From Procambarus clarkii (Eukaryota; Arthropoda; Malacostraca; Decapoda; Cambaridae), in NCBI RefSeq assembly GCF_040958095.1, contig NC_091220.1, positions 23,256,942-23,320,941 on the forward strand: a stretch of 64,000 nucleotides of DNA. Reading direction: 5' to 3'. Every line of letters begins with the position of its first letter. Within the stretch, counting starts at the first letter, position 1. Positions 47,084-59,494 of this stretch are shown here, piece after piece. The translations under genes were made by a program, and so were the position numbers. Under the pieces are notes generated by a model, which saw only the letters and a list, made by a program, of their open reading frames with translations, did not search any database and was not told the origin of the DNA.

Positions 47084-49087
47084 ATGGCAACTGCCCTGGA
47101 TAAGGTGCCGGGCAGCACATCGCCGTTGCCAGATAGTGACTTTGTGGACCCATCGCACGCTCGTCAATTGTTTTCTAATGATGGTGCCACCTCCTCAGTG
47201 GTCCCCCACGACACATCAGAAGGCGGTGCAGATGATGAGGGATTCACGGTGCAAATGAGTAAAAGTCAGCGCCGTAAGCAGTTGAGAAGGGCACGATCAA
47301 ACCCACCAAATTCGGCTGCTGCCAGACATGTGCGGCTAGATTTTCCTCTGGGAACCATAGTAGAGAGAAAAGTGAAGTGGTTTTGTGAAGCTTCTGGTCA
47401 TTATGATAAGGTCATTAAGTTACCTAGAGATGAAAGTGAATATGTCTTCGTTACAAACGATAGTGCTTTTGTAAATGTGTTGCTAAACACAGAGTATGCA
47501 GGCATTAAGATGAAAAATGCAGCACCTAGGCGTCCAAAAGTAAGCATTGTCATATTCAATGTTAATAAACTCATTAAGCCTGAATATCTTTGTGATGAAA
47601 ATATTGTAAACTCTAAACGTCTGAGAAATGGACTCATAGCTGCCACATGGAAAGGTGCCACGCCTATACCGGACAGAATTTACTCTAGAGCAGCTTTAGG
47701 TCCGCACTATAACATTGCACTCTACAACCCTCCCCCTCGTAGGTGTTATAAGTGTCAACGATGGGGACGTCACGTAGCCAGGTACTGCACAAGCAAAAAC
47801 TTTTTCTGTGCCGTGTGTGGTGAACCTCATAAATCTGAGGTGTGTTTTAAACTCATAAAGGAACTGCAGTCAGTAAGTGAAAAATGCATAAACTGTGGCA
47901 GGAGTGGTGTTCAAGTCTGGCACCTTGACTGTGTCAAGCGACCAGCTGCTTACGGCCAGGTGCCCGGCCCCGTCCACCCGGGAGGACGGTTGCCAGGTAC
48001 AGCTGCCGGCTCTAATTCCTGTGCAGAGCCACCTGGACGTAGTGTTCGTAGCAGCTGGATACCAAATACTTCATCTGCCAAGCACCAAGTGCATCATGGG
48101 ACCATACGACAGGTGTCTGTTCAACCTGCGCCTGCCCGTCAGGTGCCAGGAACCTGCCTCCCGGAGGTGTTGACACAACACTCGCCATACCCTTCACACC
48201 ACCATGAAGAGCAGTTGCCAAATGCTGCCATCAGTCCCACTCGCTGTTCAGAGCCATCTGGAGGTGTTGTTCGCTCCAGCTGGCTGCCAACCTCACCACC
48301 TTTAAATTACGAAGTGCACAAGGGGACCGGTGCCAGACCGAAGACTCCTGCCATCATCCCAGCTCCCCCACAAGAACCAGGTGCTGCATCTTCTGCCAGT
48401 GGTGGGCCTTCCCCTGATGTAGAGTGGCCACTTCCTGGTTCTGCCAGTGGTGGGCCTTCCCCTGATGTAGAGTGGCCACTTCCTGGTTCTGCCAGTGGTG
48501 GGCCTTCCCCTGATGTAGAGTGGCCACTTCCTGGTTCTGGAATAATATCACCTGCTGTGAGACCACCATCCACAGCTGGACCCCACAGTCAACTGGAAGT
48601 GGGGGATAAGGAACTGGATCAAAATGAGACAGATCGCAACCTCAGCCTCCCTACCACCTCGCCCTTGGGTTGCTCCACTGTTCAAGCAGTGGTTGCCCTT
48701 CGTGACCGGTTGCAGGAACGCCAGCAGTAGTCACAGCAGCAGACGGAGCGGCTGCACGAGCAACTCCAACATGAGAACATATCCACCAGCGATATTTTGA
48801 TGATGGTCACGCGTATGAGGGGACTTGTAAGCAATGACTGCCAAACTTCCCCTTCCACCCCTGAACCCTCCAAACATGTGTTCGCTTGCCTATCAGGGGA
48901 AACTTCTAATGATCTTCAAACCTTGTGTAGTGGAGTCCTTCCACGCAGGTTAACTGCCAAAGTTGTGCTAAAGTATGTTCAAAACGACTCTATAGCTGGA
49001 AATGACCGACAAATTGTACTAGACCATTGGATGCAAATGTGTGACATTGGGAATAAACTAAGAAATGTTCCTGGACTTATACCGTAG
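47084..49087 (+). pseudogene. LINE C ORF1, gag-like, one in-frame stop
   Basis: The likely start is ATG at 47084 in accatgg; the open frame itself begins earlier without ATG. An N-terminal low-complexity region leads to a central domain and three zinc knuckles: CYKCQRWGRHVARYC, CAVCGEPHKSEVC and CINCGRSGVQVWHLDC (the last with a longer spacing). A Pro-rich region follows with three near-perfect 54-bp repeats (about 48380-48540, SASGGPSPDVEWPLPG). A TAG at 48728-48730 interrupts a Gln-rich helix; the same frame stays open afterwards to 49087 (TERLHEQLQHEN...), so the stop looks like a recent CAG to TAG change. It would bind LINE RNA. Confidence 0.85.
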
Positions 49088-49148
49088 TGCAATAGATAAT
49101 ATGTATATAGATAATAAATATTAAGTGAACTAATAATATAAATATATA

Positions 49149-52100
49149 ATGATGACTTTAAATGCACAATTAACTAAGTTATCCGTCCTTAGCTGGAACA
49201 TTGCATCCCTCAAAAAAAGGTTCTCAGATTTACATCACAAAGTAACAACTGAACACATCGATATTGTCTGTCACCAGGAGTGCAGAGTTCCCGCAAGATC
49301 CTCACCCCCGAAATTGCCCTCATTTGTTTCTTACAACCTCAGATCCAGTAACTCTTGCATTCTATACATCAAACAATCCCTACCCCATCAACTTCTGCCA
49401 GAAAAACAAACTGCCGGTCAACAGTATCATGGAGTGAGGATCTATGTGGGCAACTCTGTTCTCAATGTATTTAATCTATATGCTCCAGCAGGAAAGTTAA
49501 ATTATATTGATCTTCCGGCCTGCGCTCAAGCAGAGCCAACCATCATTCTTGGTGACTACAATGCTAGACACAAGGACATTGGTGGCTCTCGCTTCAGTAA
49601 CGGTAACGGGAATCAACTGCTGTCGCTACTAAATAGTCACCAAGATGTGCAGATTGTGGGTGACCTTGAACCCACGCATATTTGTGAAGGCATTCTAGAC
49701 CTCTGTGTTGGTTTCAACGTCTCTCACGTCTGGTGCACATCATCTATTGTAACAGATTTGTTGTCAGATCATCACCCTAGATTGACTACTCTATGTATAG
49801 GAAATACCATCCTGCCCGGTGGGACTTTCAAACGCAAACGGCTCAGTGTTCCTCCTGCTCGACGTGAAGACTTTGTTGCTCATGTGTCAGAGTGATACAG
49901 CACTTATGATCCCTCCACAGTCCAGACATTTAACGACGATCTAGTACAGAGCATTCAGATGTTTGCTGACCCTTTAGGTCGGCCCCCTGCACCATCCAAT
50001 AGTCGGAACGATATGAAAGGTAATAAACGCCATGCCTATTACAATGACCCCAAACTGCGTACTTTGAAACGCACTGCCAGACGAGTTGGGCTTGCATATA
50101 ATGAAACACGTACGCCAGCAATGCTCAAGCTCTTTCAGAAAGCCCTAGCTAAGGCGAGGGAGCGCATGACAGAGCTCAGGCAAGATAACTGGGAAACTTT
50201 TGTTAACAGTCTCAACTCTCACACCCCCCTCAGCCAGGCATGGAAGGATATTAAAAGAATTAAAGGCGATAAGATCGGCCAAGTAGCACACCCTCACCCT
50301 CTACACAGAGCAAACGAGTTAGTCGATGCTTGGGCAACCACCTCTAGCTTCAATAATCTTCCCCCAGACATACAGTTCAGATTAAATGCTGGTTACGGAG
50401 ATCGAAAAAGGCTCGTTGACTTCATGCTCCACAAGGAAGATGAATGCAACGTGCCATTTACTGAGTTTGAATTACTCGCGGCCCTATTCAAAGGCAAAGC
50501 CACATCCCCCGGTGAAGATGGTATCACTTATGACATATTGCGTCTGCTCCCTTTAGTACCAGGGAATCCCCTGCTTGAGCTGTATAATATGAGCTATGTT
50601 ACTGGGGAGCTTCCTAACTCTTGGACCAACAGTATAATCATTCCAATTTTCAAGCCAAATCAAGAGAATGCTTTCCGCCCAATTTCCCTTACTAGCTGCA
50701 TTTGCAAAACATTCGAGAGAATGGTCCTAAACCGTCTCCTCCATAGAATAAGAACCATGCTATCCCCCCAGATATATGGCTTCATGCATGGAAGGAGTGT
50801 GCATCATTGCATCACCACCTTTCTTACCCTGCACACTGAAAAGTCATATACCACCTTCCTAGATCTTAAGTCTGCCTTTGATATTGCAAATAGACATGTT
50901 ATCTTGAGTGAGCTTGCAAGAATGAATATTGGTGGTCGGCTTCTTTGTTGGATCAGCGGTTACTTATCCAACAGGAAGTCATCTGTATTTTTCCAGGGGC
51001 ATAGGAGTGTAACAAGAGACTTTGAACTAGGTACCCCGCAGGGTGGTGTCCTCAGTCCTACCTTATTTAATATCTTAATAAACACGCTGTTAAACTCTAT
51101 ACCGAGCAAACCCAACGTCCACATCATTAGCTATGCTGATGATATAATGATACACACCACTGGGTATGCTAACACGCAGAACACTCTTAACTCTGTATTA
51201 GACTCATGTCAGGATCTAGGTTTAATTATCTCAGCAGAGAAAACAAAGATACTAAATCGGCGCCCACCCAGGCAGGGAGGAGCTGTTCGCAAGATGCAAC
51301 TGTCTGATGGCTCCCAGCTTGACTATGTAAACAGATTCAAATACCTTGGCCTTGAGGTGCCACTGTATGGTCCTGTTGTATTCAGACTGTCGTCAGTTTA
51401 AAGAGAGGCTCCGAGCTCTCAAGGCTGTTGCAGGTTATCACTCAGGCTATGGTGCCAATGTCAGAATTGTCAAAATGATGTACTTTGCATACATCAGATC
51501 TTTAGTGGATTATGCTGCACCTCTGCTTGTCTTGATGCCTGAAAGAAAGCTTGGAGGGCTTGAAAAATTGCAGAACGAAGCCTTAAGGATAATCCTTGGG
51601 TGCCCTCGTACCACAAAGATACTTAATATGAGAAAGGAACTTAATATTCTGAGCGTTGTTAATCGTGTTACTGAAATTAACTGTCAAATTGGTATAAAAT
51701 TGCTTAGGCTAACTCATCCTAATCCTTGCACAGAAGCCCTCCAGAATTTCTTTATTGAAGATCAGCATTGTTCCAAATGGATAACAAAAACTGGAACTCA
51801 ACTCAGAATGTATGGGGTTCATGATTTGTACCAAGAGAAACAACAACGGCACTTTCCTGCACCGTGGGAGGTTACACCCTTTCCAGTTTTAATCCCTCCC
51901 TTTCCACCCAAGAAGCAAATTAGAGATCAGCCCAAGCTTCGTCTTGAGGCAAAGCTACACGCCTTAAGCCATATTGATGCTCTGTCCACAGAGCATTCTC
52001 TCTCTCAAATTATATACACTGATGGTTCCCTACACCGCACCACGGGTGCAGCTGGAAGTGCAGTTGTCCTGACAATGGGCGATGGCCTATACTTTGAGTG

Positions 52101-52854
52101 GGGAGTCCGTATAAACAACTGGGCCTCTACCCTTCAGACTGAACTATTTGCCTTGATCCTTGCACTGAAATGTGTACAAGTCTCCAAACTTGATACATTA
52201 ATTGTAAGTGACTCCTTATCATCCTTAAATACTCTCAACTCTTTAAGACATAACTGTAACATGCTCGTGTCCGAAGCTAGACACAAATACAACAAAATTA
52301 TTAAGGATGGTAACAGAGTCCATTTCATGTGGTCTCCATCTCATGTTGGCCTCCGAATGCATGATAGAGCTGATAAGTTAGCCAAAGATTCTGCCTTTAA
52401 AGGAGCCGTTGAGTGTAACCTTGGATTGTCAATGAGCAATCTGAGAGCAGCAGTACACCGAGAACTTCAACAAGATCTTGTAGATCTGAGGCAAAGTGAA
52501 ATTGACACCAGTAATTCCATCTATCATCATACTATCATGCAAGAGGAGCCACACATCTATTGATCATCCAATAAAATCAGCAGACTTCTAGATGTTACTA
52601 CTGCTCGGCTTAGACTCGGTTACAAGTATCTCTGGGAATTCTCATTATCTGCTGATGTAGACCTGACCAAATGTAAACTGTGTCAACAAAATTATTCGCA
52701 CACCCTCCGTCACTATGTGATGGAGTGCGAAAAGATAAGTGAATTTAGAGACAATTCTATAACCAATGTTCCAGCGATGTGTCAATATTTCATTCAAAAT
52801 GATCTGCTACCAGAAATTTTAGCCAAATATCCCCAGTTTGCTAACTGTAGGTAG
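49149..52854 (+). pseudogene. LINE C ORF2: endonuclease, RT, RNase H, zinc motif
   Basis: ATG at 49149. APE endonuclease: LSVLSWNIASLKKRF, HQECR, ILGDYNARHKD and SDHHPRL. A TGA at 49893-49895 follows, then the frame continues unchanged. RT: FRPISLTSCICKTFERM, TTFLDLKSAFDIA, GTPQGGVLSPTLFN and YADD at 51132-51143. A frameshift near 51390 follows. RNase H has all four acidic motifs: YTDGSL, TELFALILAL, VSDSLSSL and HDRADKLAK. A TGA at 52561-52563 precedes the C-terminal CKLCQQNYSHTLRHYVMEC, ending at TAG 52852-52854. Domain order fits the I clade. All catalytic residues survive, so inactivation is by few, recent lesions. Confidence 0.9.
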
Positions 52855-53165
52855 TAACTAAGTGATTGTAACCTATCCACCGCTGCCCACTGGATGGGGG
52901 GCGGTGTGCAGGACAAACATATAAATTTTGACACTAGCTCTCCACATATGTCAGTTGCTTAATTTAGAACCTGTACTTGAGGTCGATCTCGAACCCATTG
53001 TTGATGTGATGACTTATATTGAATTTTGTAACTAGCTCATCAAGATTGTAACTTGCTTAGCTAAATGAATTGTGGGGTGCAGTTCCTGAGCCCATTATGT
53101 GCCTCTGTAACCCTTTCCACTACCGCCCACAAGATGGGTATGGGGTGCATAATAAATGAACTAAA

Positions 53166-53222
53166 CTAAAAACTTTAAATTTGTATGGGATAGGTGAAAC
53201 TTGGGTGAAATGGGCTTTGGCT
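53166..53222. repeat. Satellite remnant between LINE C and LINE D
   Basis: tttgtatgggataggtgaaa and gggctttggctgtg are satellite words. They show that LINE C and LINE D both landed in the same array. Confidence 0.8.
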
Positions 53223-54144
53223 GTGATTCTCCCACCCTACCCATCAACATTGGTGTTCCTCAGGGCAGCATACTTGGCCCTCTCCTCTTTCTCATCTACA
53301 TTAATGACCTTCCAAATGCCTCCCAACACCTCAAACCAATTCTATTTGCTGACGACACCACCTTCATTTACTCCAGACCTGACCCCCCTTGCTCTAAATG
53401 CCACAGTAAATACTGAGCTAAATAAAGTCCATCTTTGGACAACTGCCAACAAACTCACCCTTAACATTGACAAAACTTTCTATATTCTGTTTGGCAATAA
53501 ATCCTCTAATCAAATAAATCTCAAAATAATCAATACCCAAATTTGTAACAAATTAGATGGCAAATTCCTTGTCATTCTCATTGACCACAAGCTGAATTTC
53601 CAGGGACACATTTTAAATATATCAAAAAAAGTTTCGAAAACTGTTAGCATTCTTTCTAAGATCAGATATTATGTACCCCGCACTGCCCTGGTGACTCTCT
53701 ATTACTCCCTTATCTATCCATATCTCAACTATGGTATTTGTGCTTGGGGCTCTACTACCCAAAATAATTTACATCCTCTAATTACTCAACACAAAGCTGC
53801 TATTAGGACAATATCCAACTCTGGCCCCAGACATCACTCGGTACCCCTACTCAAATCTCTGAATATGTTAGACATTAAGTCACTGCACATTCTCTCATGT
53901 GTATTATACATATATAAAACGCTAAACTGTAATGCCAATCCTGACCTCAAAAGCTTCATAGAAGGTTGTAACAGAACCCATGAGCACCACACTAGAAATA
54001 AATACAGTTTTGATATTCCTAGAGTACGACTTAATCAAACTAGAAATGCTCTACAAATCAAGGGACCCAGATTGTGGAATGACCTTCCCAGCCATGTTAA
54101 AGACTGTACCTCTCTCAACCAGTTTAAGATAAAAATGAAGCTAC
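53223..54144 (+). pseudogene. LINE D: 5'-truncated RT, first part
   Basis: Plus-strand copy starting inside RT ([20 protein letters not shown]), with FADDTTF at 53345-53356 (catalytic Asp pair intact). It continues IDHKLNFQGHILNISKKVSK, ALVTLYYSLIYPYLNYGICAWG and the C-terminal LWNDLPSHVKDCTSL. A one-base shift near 53390 breaks the frame. The coding end is cut at 54144 by LINE E1 and its 3' UTR reappears at 57534. About 95 percent like LINE F by eye. Confidence 0.88.
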
Positions 54145-55500
54145 CTTGAGGTTACCTTGAGCTGCTTCCGGGGCTTAGCGTCCCCGCGGCCCGGTCGTCG
54201 ACCAGGCCTCCTGGTTGCCGGATAGATCAACCAGGCTGTTGGACGCGGCTGCTCGCAGCCTGACGTATGAGTCACAGCCTGGTTGATCAAGTATCCTTTG
54301 GAGGTGCTTATCCAGTTCTCTCTTGAACACTGTGAGGGGTCGGCCAGTTATGCCCCTTATGTGTAGTGGAAGCGTGTTGAACAGTCTCGGACCTCTGATG
54401 TTGATAGAGTTCTCTCTCAGAGTACCAGTTGCACCTCTGTTTTTCAACGGGGGTATTCGGCACATCTTCCATGTCTTCTGGTCTCATGTGATGTTATTTC
54501 TGTGTGCAGGTTTGGGACCAGTCCCTCTAATATTTTCCACGTGTAAATTATTATGTACCTCTCCCGCCTGCGCTCAAGGGAGTACAGTTTTAGGCTCTTT
54601 AGTCGGTCCCAATAGTTTAGATGTTTTACTGAGTGGATTCTAGCAGTAAAGGATCTCTGCATGCTCTCCAGGTCAGCAATTTCTCCAGCTTTGAAAGGTG
54701 CTGTCATTGTGCAGCAGTACTCTACTCTAGAGAGCACAAGCGTTTTGAAAAGTATCATCATCGGTATAGCATCTCTAGTGTGAAAAGTTCTTGTTATCCA
54801 ACCTGTCATTTTTCTTGCAGTTGTGACGGCTACTTTATTGTGTTCTTTAAAGGTAAGGTCTTCCGACATGAGTACACCCAGATCCTTTACATTGCTTTTT
54901 CGTTCTATGTTATGATTTGCCTGAGTTTTGTACGTGGTTTCCGTTTTTATATTTTCATTTTTTCTATAGCGCATGAGCTGGAACTTATCTTCGTTAAACA
55001 CCATATTATTTTCTGTAGCCCATAGAAAGACCTGATCTACATCTGACTGGAGGTTCGCCATGTCCTCTATGTTGCCTACTATCATGAAGATCCTAGTGTC
55101 ATCTGCAAAGGATGATACAGTGCTATAGGTTGTGTTCTTGTCTATGTCCGAAATGAGGATGAGAAAAAGTACTGGAGCAAGCACAGTACCCTGGGGGACT
55201 GAGGTCTTCACGGTTGATGGGCTGGATTTTATTTTGTTGACTATTACACATTGGGTTCTGTTGGTCAGGAAATTGTAGATCCATCTGCCTATTTTTCCGG
55301 TAATTCCTTTTGAACGCATTTTATGTGCAATAACACCATGGTCACATTTATCAAAAGCTTTTGCGAAATCTGTGTAAATTACATCCGCGTTATGTTTGTC
55401 TTCCATAGCATCTAATGCCATATCATAGTGGTCCAGCAACTGCGACAGGCAAGAGCGCCCTGTTCTGAAACCATGTTGTCCAGGGTTATGGAGTTGCTGT
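54145..55500 (-). pseudogene. LINE E1: CR1-like RT C-terminal half and 3' end
   Basis: The minus frame 55500 to 54444 reads HNPGQHGFRTGRSCLSQLL, YTDFAKAFDKCDHG, SVPQGTVLAPVLF, SSFADDTRIF (catalytic Asp pair), FKEHNKVAVTTARKMTGWI and LNYWDRLKSLKLYSLERRRE. The last part is in a second frame to 54175. The 3' terminus on the plus strand is ctaccttgaggttaccttga, short direct repeats typical of CR1-type ends. The upstream half lies at 56326-57533; E2 separates the two. Confidence 0.88.
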
Positions 55501-56325
55501 GATTCCATACCTGGTTGATACCTGGTTGATGGGGTTCTGGGAGTTCTTCTACTCCCCAAGCCCGGCCCGAGGCCAGGCTCGACTTGTGAGAGTTTGGTCC
55601 AACAGGCTGTTGCTTGGAGCGGCCCGCAGGCCCACATACCCACCACAGCCCGGTTGGTCCGGCACTCCTTGGAGGAATAAATCTAGTTTCCTCTTGAAAA
55701 TGTCCACGGTTGTTCCGGCAATATTTTTTATGCTTGCTGGGAGGACGTTGAACAACCGCGGACCTCTGATGTTTATACAGTGTTCTCTGATTGTGCCTAT
55801 GGCACCTCTGCTCTTCACTGGTTCTATTCTACATTTTCTTCCATATCGTTTACTCCAGTACGTTGTTATTTTACTGGGTAGATTTGGTACTTGGCCCTCC
55901 AGTATCTTCCAGGTGTATATTATTTGATATCTCTCTCGTCTTCTTTCTAGTGAGTACATTTGGAGGGCTTTGAGACGATCCCAATAATTTAGGTGCTTTA
56001 TTGCGTCTATGCGTGCCGTATATGTTCTCTGTATTCCCTCTATTTCAGCAATCTCTCCTGCTCTGAAGGGGGAAGTGAGTACTGAGCAGTACTCAAGACG
56101 GGACAACACAAGTGACTTGAAGAGTACAACCATTGTGATGGGATCCCTGGATTTGAAAGTTCTCGTAATCCATCCTATCATTTTTCTGGCTGTCGCAATA
56201 TTTGCTTGGTTATTCTCCTTAAACGTTAGGTCGTCAGACATTATTATTCCCAAATCCTTTACACGCTGTTTTCCTACTATGGGTACATTTGATTGTGTTT
56301 TGTACTTTGTATTATGTTTAAGGTC
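55501..56325 (-). mobile_element. LINE E2: 5'-truncated CR1-like insertion inside E1
   Basis: The minus frame 56253 to 55549 encodes an RT C-terminus: DLTFKENNQANIATARKMIG, LNYWDRLKALQMYSLERRRE, then INIRGPRLFNVLP. Its 3' end on the plus strand is tacctggttgatacctggtt, a repeat different from that of E1. If E2 is removed, the E1 sequence encoding KITKYM joins directly to ESQQLHNPGQHGF, which demonstrates the insertion. Confidence 0.85.
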
Positions 56326-57533
56326 CTCATGTATTTTGTGATTTTACTTCTTAGCACTCTCTCAAAAATTTTTATGATGTGCGATGTTAGCGCTATCGGT
56401 CTGTAATTTTTTGCCTCTGTCTTATTTCCTCCTTTATGAAGTGGTGCTATCTCTGCTGTTTTTAGTATATCAGGAATAACGCCAGTATCTAGGCTTTGTC
56501 TCCACAGAATGTGGAGGGCCTGCGATAGTGGATTTTTACAGTTCTTTATGAATATGGAGTTCCAAGAATCCGGGCCTGGTGCAGAGTGCATAGGCATACT
56601 GTTTATGGCTTCTTCAAAATCCAGTGGGGATAGGGTGACGTCTGATATATGATTTGATGTTGGTATCGTATCCATGGAAAATTCATTTGGGTTATCAATC
56701 TTTAGTGTGTTTAATGGCTCGCTGAAAACAGAGTCGTACTGCGTCCTCAGTAGCTCGCTCATTTCTTTGTTGTCATCGGTGAAAGTTCCATCTCCCTTTC
56801 GCTGGGGCCCGATACTAGATGTGGTTTTTGATCTTGATTTTGCATAGGAGAAAAAATATTTCGGATTTCTTTCTATTTCACTGATGGCCTTTTGTTCTCT
56901 TTGCCTCTCCTGGGTTTTGTATGATTCTTGTAGCTTCCGTTCAATTGTTTCTATTTCTCTACCTAACCTTCTTCGCCGTTCTTGAGATAGGGTGCGACTC
57001 TCAAGTTGTTCCGCGATTCGTTTTCTTCGCCTATATAGGGAACGACGTTCCCGTTCCAATCTGCATCTCTTCCTCTTTTTTCTTAGAGGTATGCGGTTTG
57101 AACATATTTCTAGTGCTACTGAGCTTATTTTTTCCAGGCACTGGTTCAGGTTTGCATTTTCTAGCTGTTCTTCCCAGTTTATTTCTGTGAAGTCCTGGTT
57201 TATTTGCTCCCAGTTTATCTGTTTATTATTGAAGTTGAATTTGCTGAAATCTCCTCCACCGGGAATCTGGACTGGTTTTGAAGGTCTACTCCCCATGGTT
57301 GTCATAACTTCAATTAGGTTGTGATCTGAGTAACAGGTATTTGTAATCATTATGTTCCTGATCAATTCATCATTATTAGTGAAAATGAGGTCCAGCGTGT
57401 TCTCCTTCCTAGTTGGTTCTACTATTTGCTGGTTTAAGGCAAACCTGTCGCACATCCGTAGCAGGTCATTTGCATGTGCCTGTTCATTTAGGCTACTTCC
57501 TGGTATTCTTTCTGATATTACTGTATTAGCAAT
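56326..57533 (-). pseudogene. LINE E1: endonuclease end and RT N-terminal half
   Basis: The minus frame from 57455 reads NQQIVEPTRKENTLDLIFTN and YSDHNLIEV (end of the APE endonuclease, SDH motif). A very basic linker follows (LRKKRKRCRLERERRSLYRR), then NPKYFFSYAKSRSK, HSAPGPDSWNSIFIKN and KNYRPIALTSHIIKIFERVL. It is open over about 375 residues up to the E2 insertion. Coding similarity continues upstream to 57533, where LINE D's 3' part resumes, so E1 is 5'-truncated within the endonuclease. Confidence 0.87.
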
Positions 57534-57860
57534 ACCTAATAAATTCCCTGTAACCTACCTTACCCCTCTATTATCAACCAATGTCCGTTTTTTTTTTTAA
57601 ATAGCGCTGTTTGTCGACAGAATTGTATTTGTGCTGGTTTTTCAGCTATGTTTTCATTTCATGTTTTCATTTTACTCTTTATGCTCAATTAGTATTAAGC
57701 TTTAGTCACTTAAGTTTTTCATGCCCGAAACGCTTTGCGTAATAGTGGCTTTAGGCATTGTATGTACTAGCTCTATCTATAAGTCCACCAATCTTTGTAA
57801 AAATTTCTTTTATGTATGTACCTTACCTAAATAAACATTTATTTATTTATTATTTATTTA
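57534..57860 (+). mobile_element. LINE D: 3' end after the E1 insertion
   Basis: acctaataaattccctgtaa and the following 3' UTR match LINE F from about 62985 onward, including cgctttgcgtaatagtggct. It ends in aaataaacatttatttattt repeats. No target duplication of E1 was evident, as is usual for CR1-like elements. Confidence 0.88.
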
Positions 57861-58560
57861 TATGATTTGGCATATTTTTCCCAATATATAATGGGGAATT
57901 GTCATTAATTGGGATGAAATTAGGTAGATGGCCACAGCACTAACACTATGAAAATGGTCTTGGGAATGAGGAATATGTGGTGGCTGGATACTGGGCATTG
58001 GATATGAACGTTATTTTTAGATGAGATAGAGAAAACTCGGGTGAATTGGGCTTTGGCTTGAAAAAATCAGGCCTATTCCAGGGGTGGGGTGGGGGTTGAG
58101 TGGGTGGGGGAGGGGGAGGGACAGTGAAATTTAGCTTTTGGTTCTTATATGATTAGTTACATTTAAATTAAGTTTTTTTTTATATAATTGGAGATAACTT
58201 TTGGTGGACTTGTCTTTAAACTGGAGTAAATTTAAATAAATTTAGCATGGGCTGTTATTTTTTTTAAGCTTTGGGAAATTGGGTTTTTGGTTGTGCTATA
58301 CACAACAAATTTTAGGTAAAATTGTCTTTAATTTGATGAAATTACCTGGAGGGGTGCAGCACTAACTCTTATGAAATGGCCTTGGGGATGTTGTATAATA
58401 TGCGTTGGCTGTATATATATTGGGTATTGAAAATGCATTTTTTTAAATTTAGATGGGATAGGGAAAGTTTAGGGGAGTATATTGGGCTTTTGGTTGTACT
58501 ATGACACGGCGAACCCCCTGAATATAATGCATATTTTAGCTGAAAATAAAAGGGATCTCC
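57861..58560. repeat. Satellite, decayed continuation
   Basis: Shares actatgaaaatggtcttgg (near 57940), tatgaaatggccttggggat (near 58370), ggatattga-like and gggctttggct words with the 45.2-46.6 kb array. More diverged, and the two landmark copies are about 420 bp apart. Confidence 0.7.
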
Positions 58561-58645
58561 CGCATGTAGCGGGGGAAAAGGGTTCGAGAGCCGCATAATT
58601 GGTTTGGAAACTGAACCCTACATATTGTTTAGCTATGCACGGGCC

Positions 58646-59494
58646 ATGCAACTATTATGTAGCCATATGGACCAACTTAAACGAGCTGCTGCCCCTTGTT
58701 CTGACTTCAAGCGCCTTGCTGATAACCCTTGGCTCAAGTTATTAACTCAAGTACATGAAGATCAAATGAAAGTAATCAAAGAGCAGTCGGCCTTAATAAT
58801 GAACCTGCAAGGCTCATTATTATCTTTGCAGAATGAAGCTGGAGACTTACTCAAGAACAATCAAGATCTATCTACTAAAGTCGTCCATCTCGAACAAGAA
58901 TTAAACCTTCTCAAGAACACAGTTACTAACTTTAATCCAGATGAAACCACTAAAAAACAGGAAGAAATATTGCAACAGTTTGAGAACCATCTGAACAACC
59001 TACAACAACAACACACTGTTACCCAAGACGAAACAGACCAACATAAACTAGTTGAGTCTGTAATTATCTCTTCACGTGATTTTCCCCAAGAAACTGATTG
59101 AGAAGACTGTGCTGCCATCGTGATCAAGGTATTGCAGGATAAGTTAAGGTATTCAATCCAAAAAAATGACATCAAAGCAGCTTATAGAGTGGGTACCAAA
59201 TCATCTGGTACTAATAACAGGAGAATTCGTTTAAAACTAGATAGCTGCTCCCGCAAGTCTGATCTTATCTCATCTGCAGTCGCTAGTAAATCCACTGTTT
59301 ATGTGAATGAATGTCTGACCAGGTTCAGGCAAAATCTCTTTTTTAAACTGCGTGGTTTCTGCAAAAATTCTCCTACAATTAAACACTGTTTTGTGCGAGA
59401 TGGTAAAATTATAACTAGGAGGACTGACACTGGAAAAACCTATTCAATAACCACAAAGCTCACCTTAATTCTTTCCTCAGTGACTGTGGGATAA
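58646..59494 (+). pseudogene. LINE F ORF1: coiled coil plus FP-like domain, one stop
   Basis: First ATG at 58646. Residues about 35-140 form a heptad-rich coiled coil (LLSLQNEAGDLLKNNQDL). A TGA at 59099-59101 interrupts the frame, which continues unchanged with VLQDKLRYSIQ, DIKAAYRVGTKS and TVYVNECLTRFRQNLFFKLR to 59494. The second half resembles the baculovirus FP-type domain found in ORF1 of some arthropod LINEs (family recollection, not tested). It would be a trimeric RNA-binding protein. Confidence 0.75.

Larger units (their letters stand above)
46631..53165 (+). mobile_element. LINE C: near-complete I-like non-LTR retrotransposon
   Basis: About 6.5 kb inserted inside a satellite monomer (…ggatattga on the left, tttaaatttgtatgggatagg on the right). 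It has a 5' UTR, ORF1 (47084-49087), ORF2 with APE endonuclease, RT, RNase H and a C-terminal zinc motif (49149-52854), and a 3' UTR ending aataaatgaactaaac. Few lesions: three in-frame stops and one frameshift. Two 3'-end fragments of the same family lie at 44030-44509 and 63805-64000. Confidence 0.9.
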
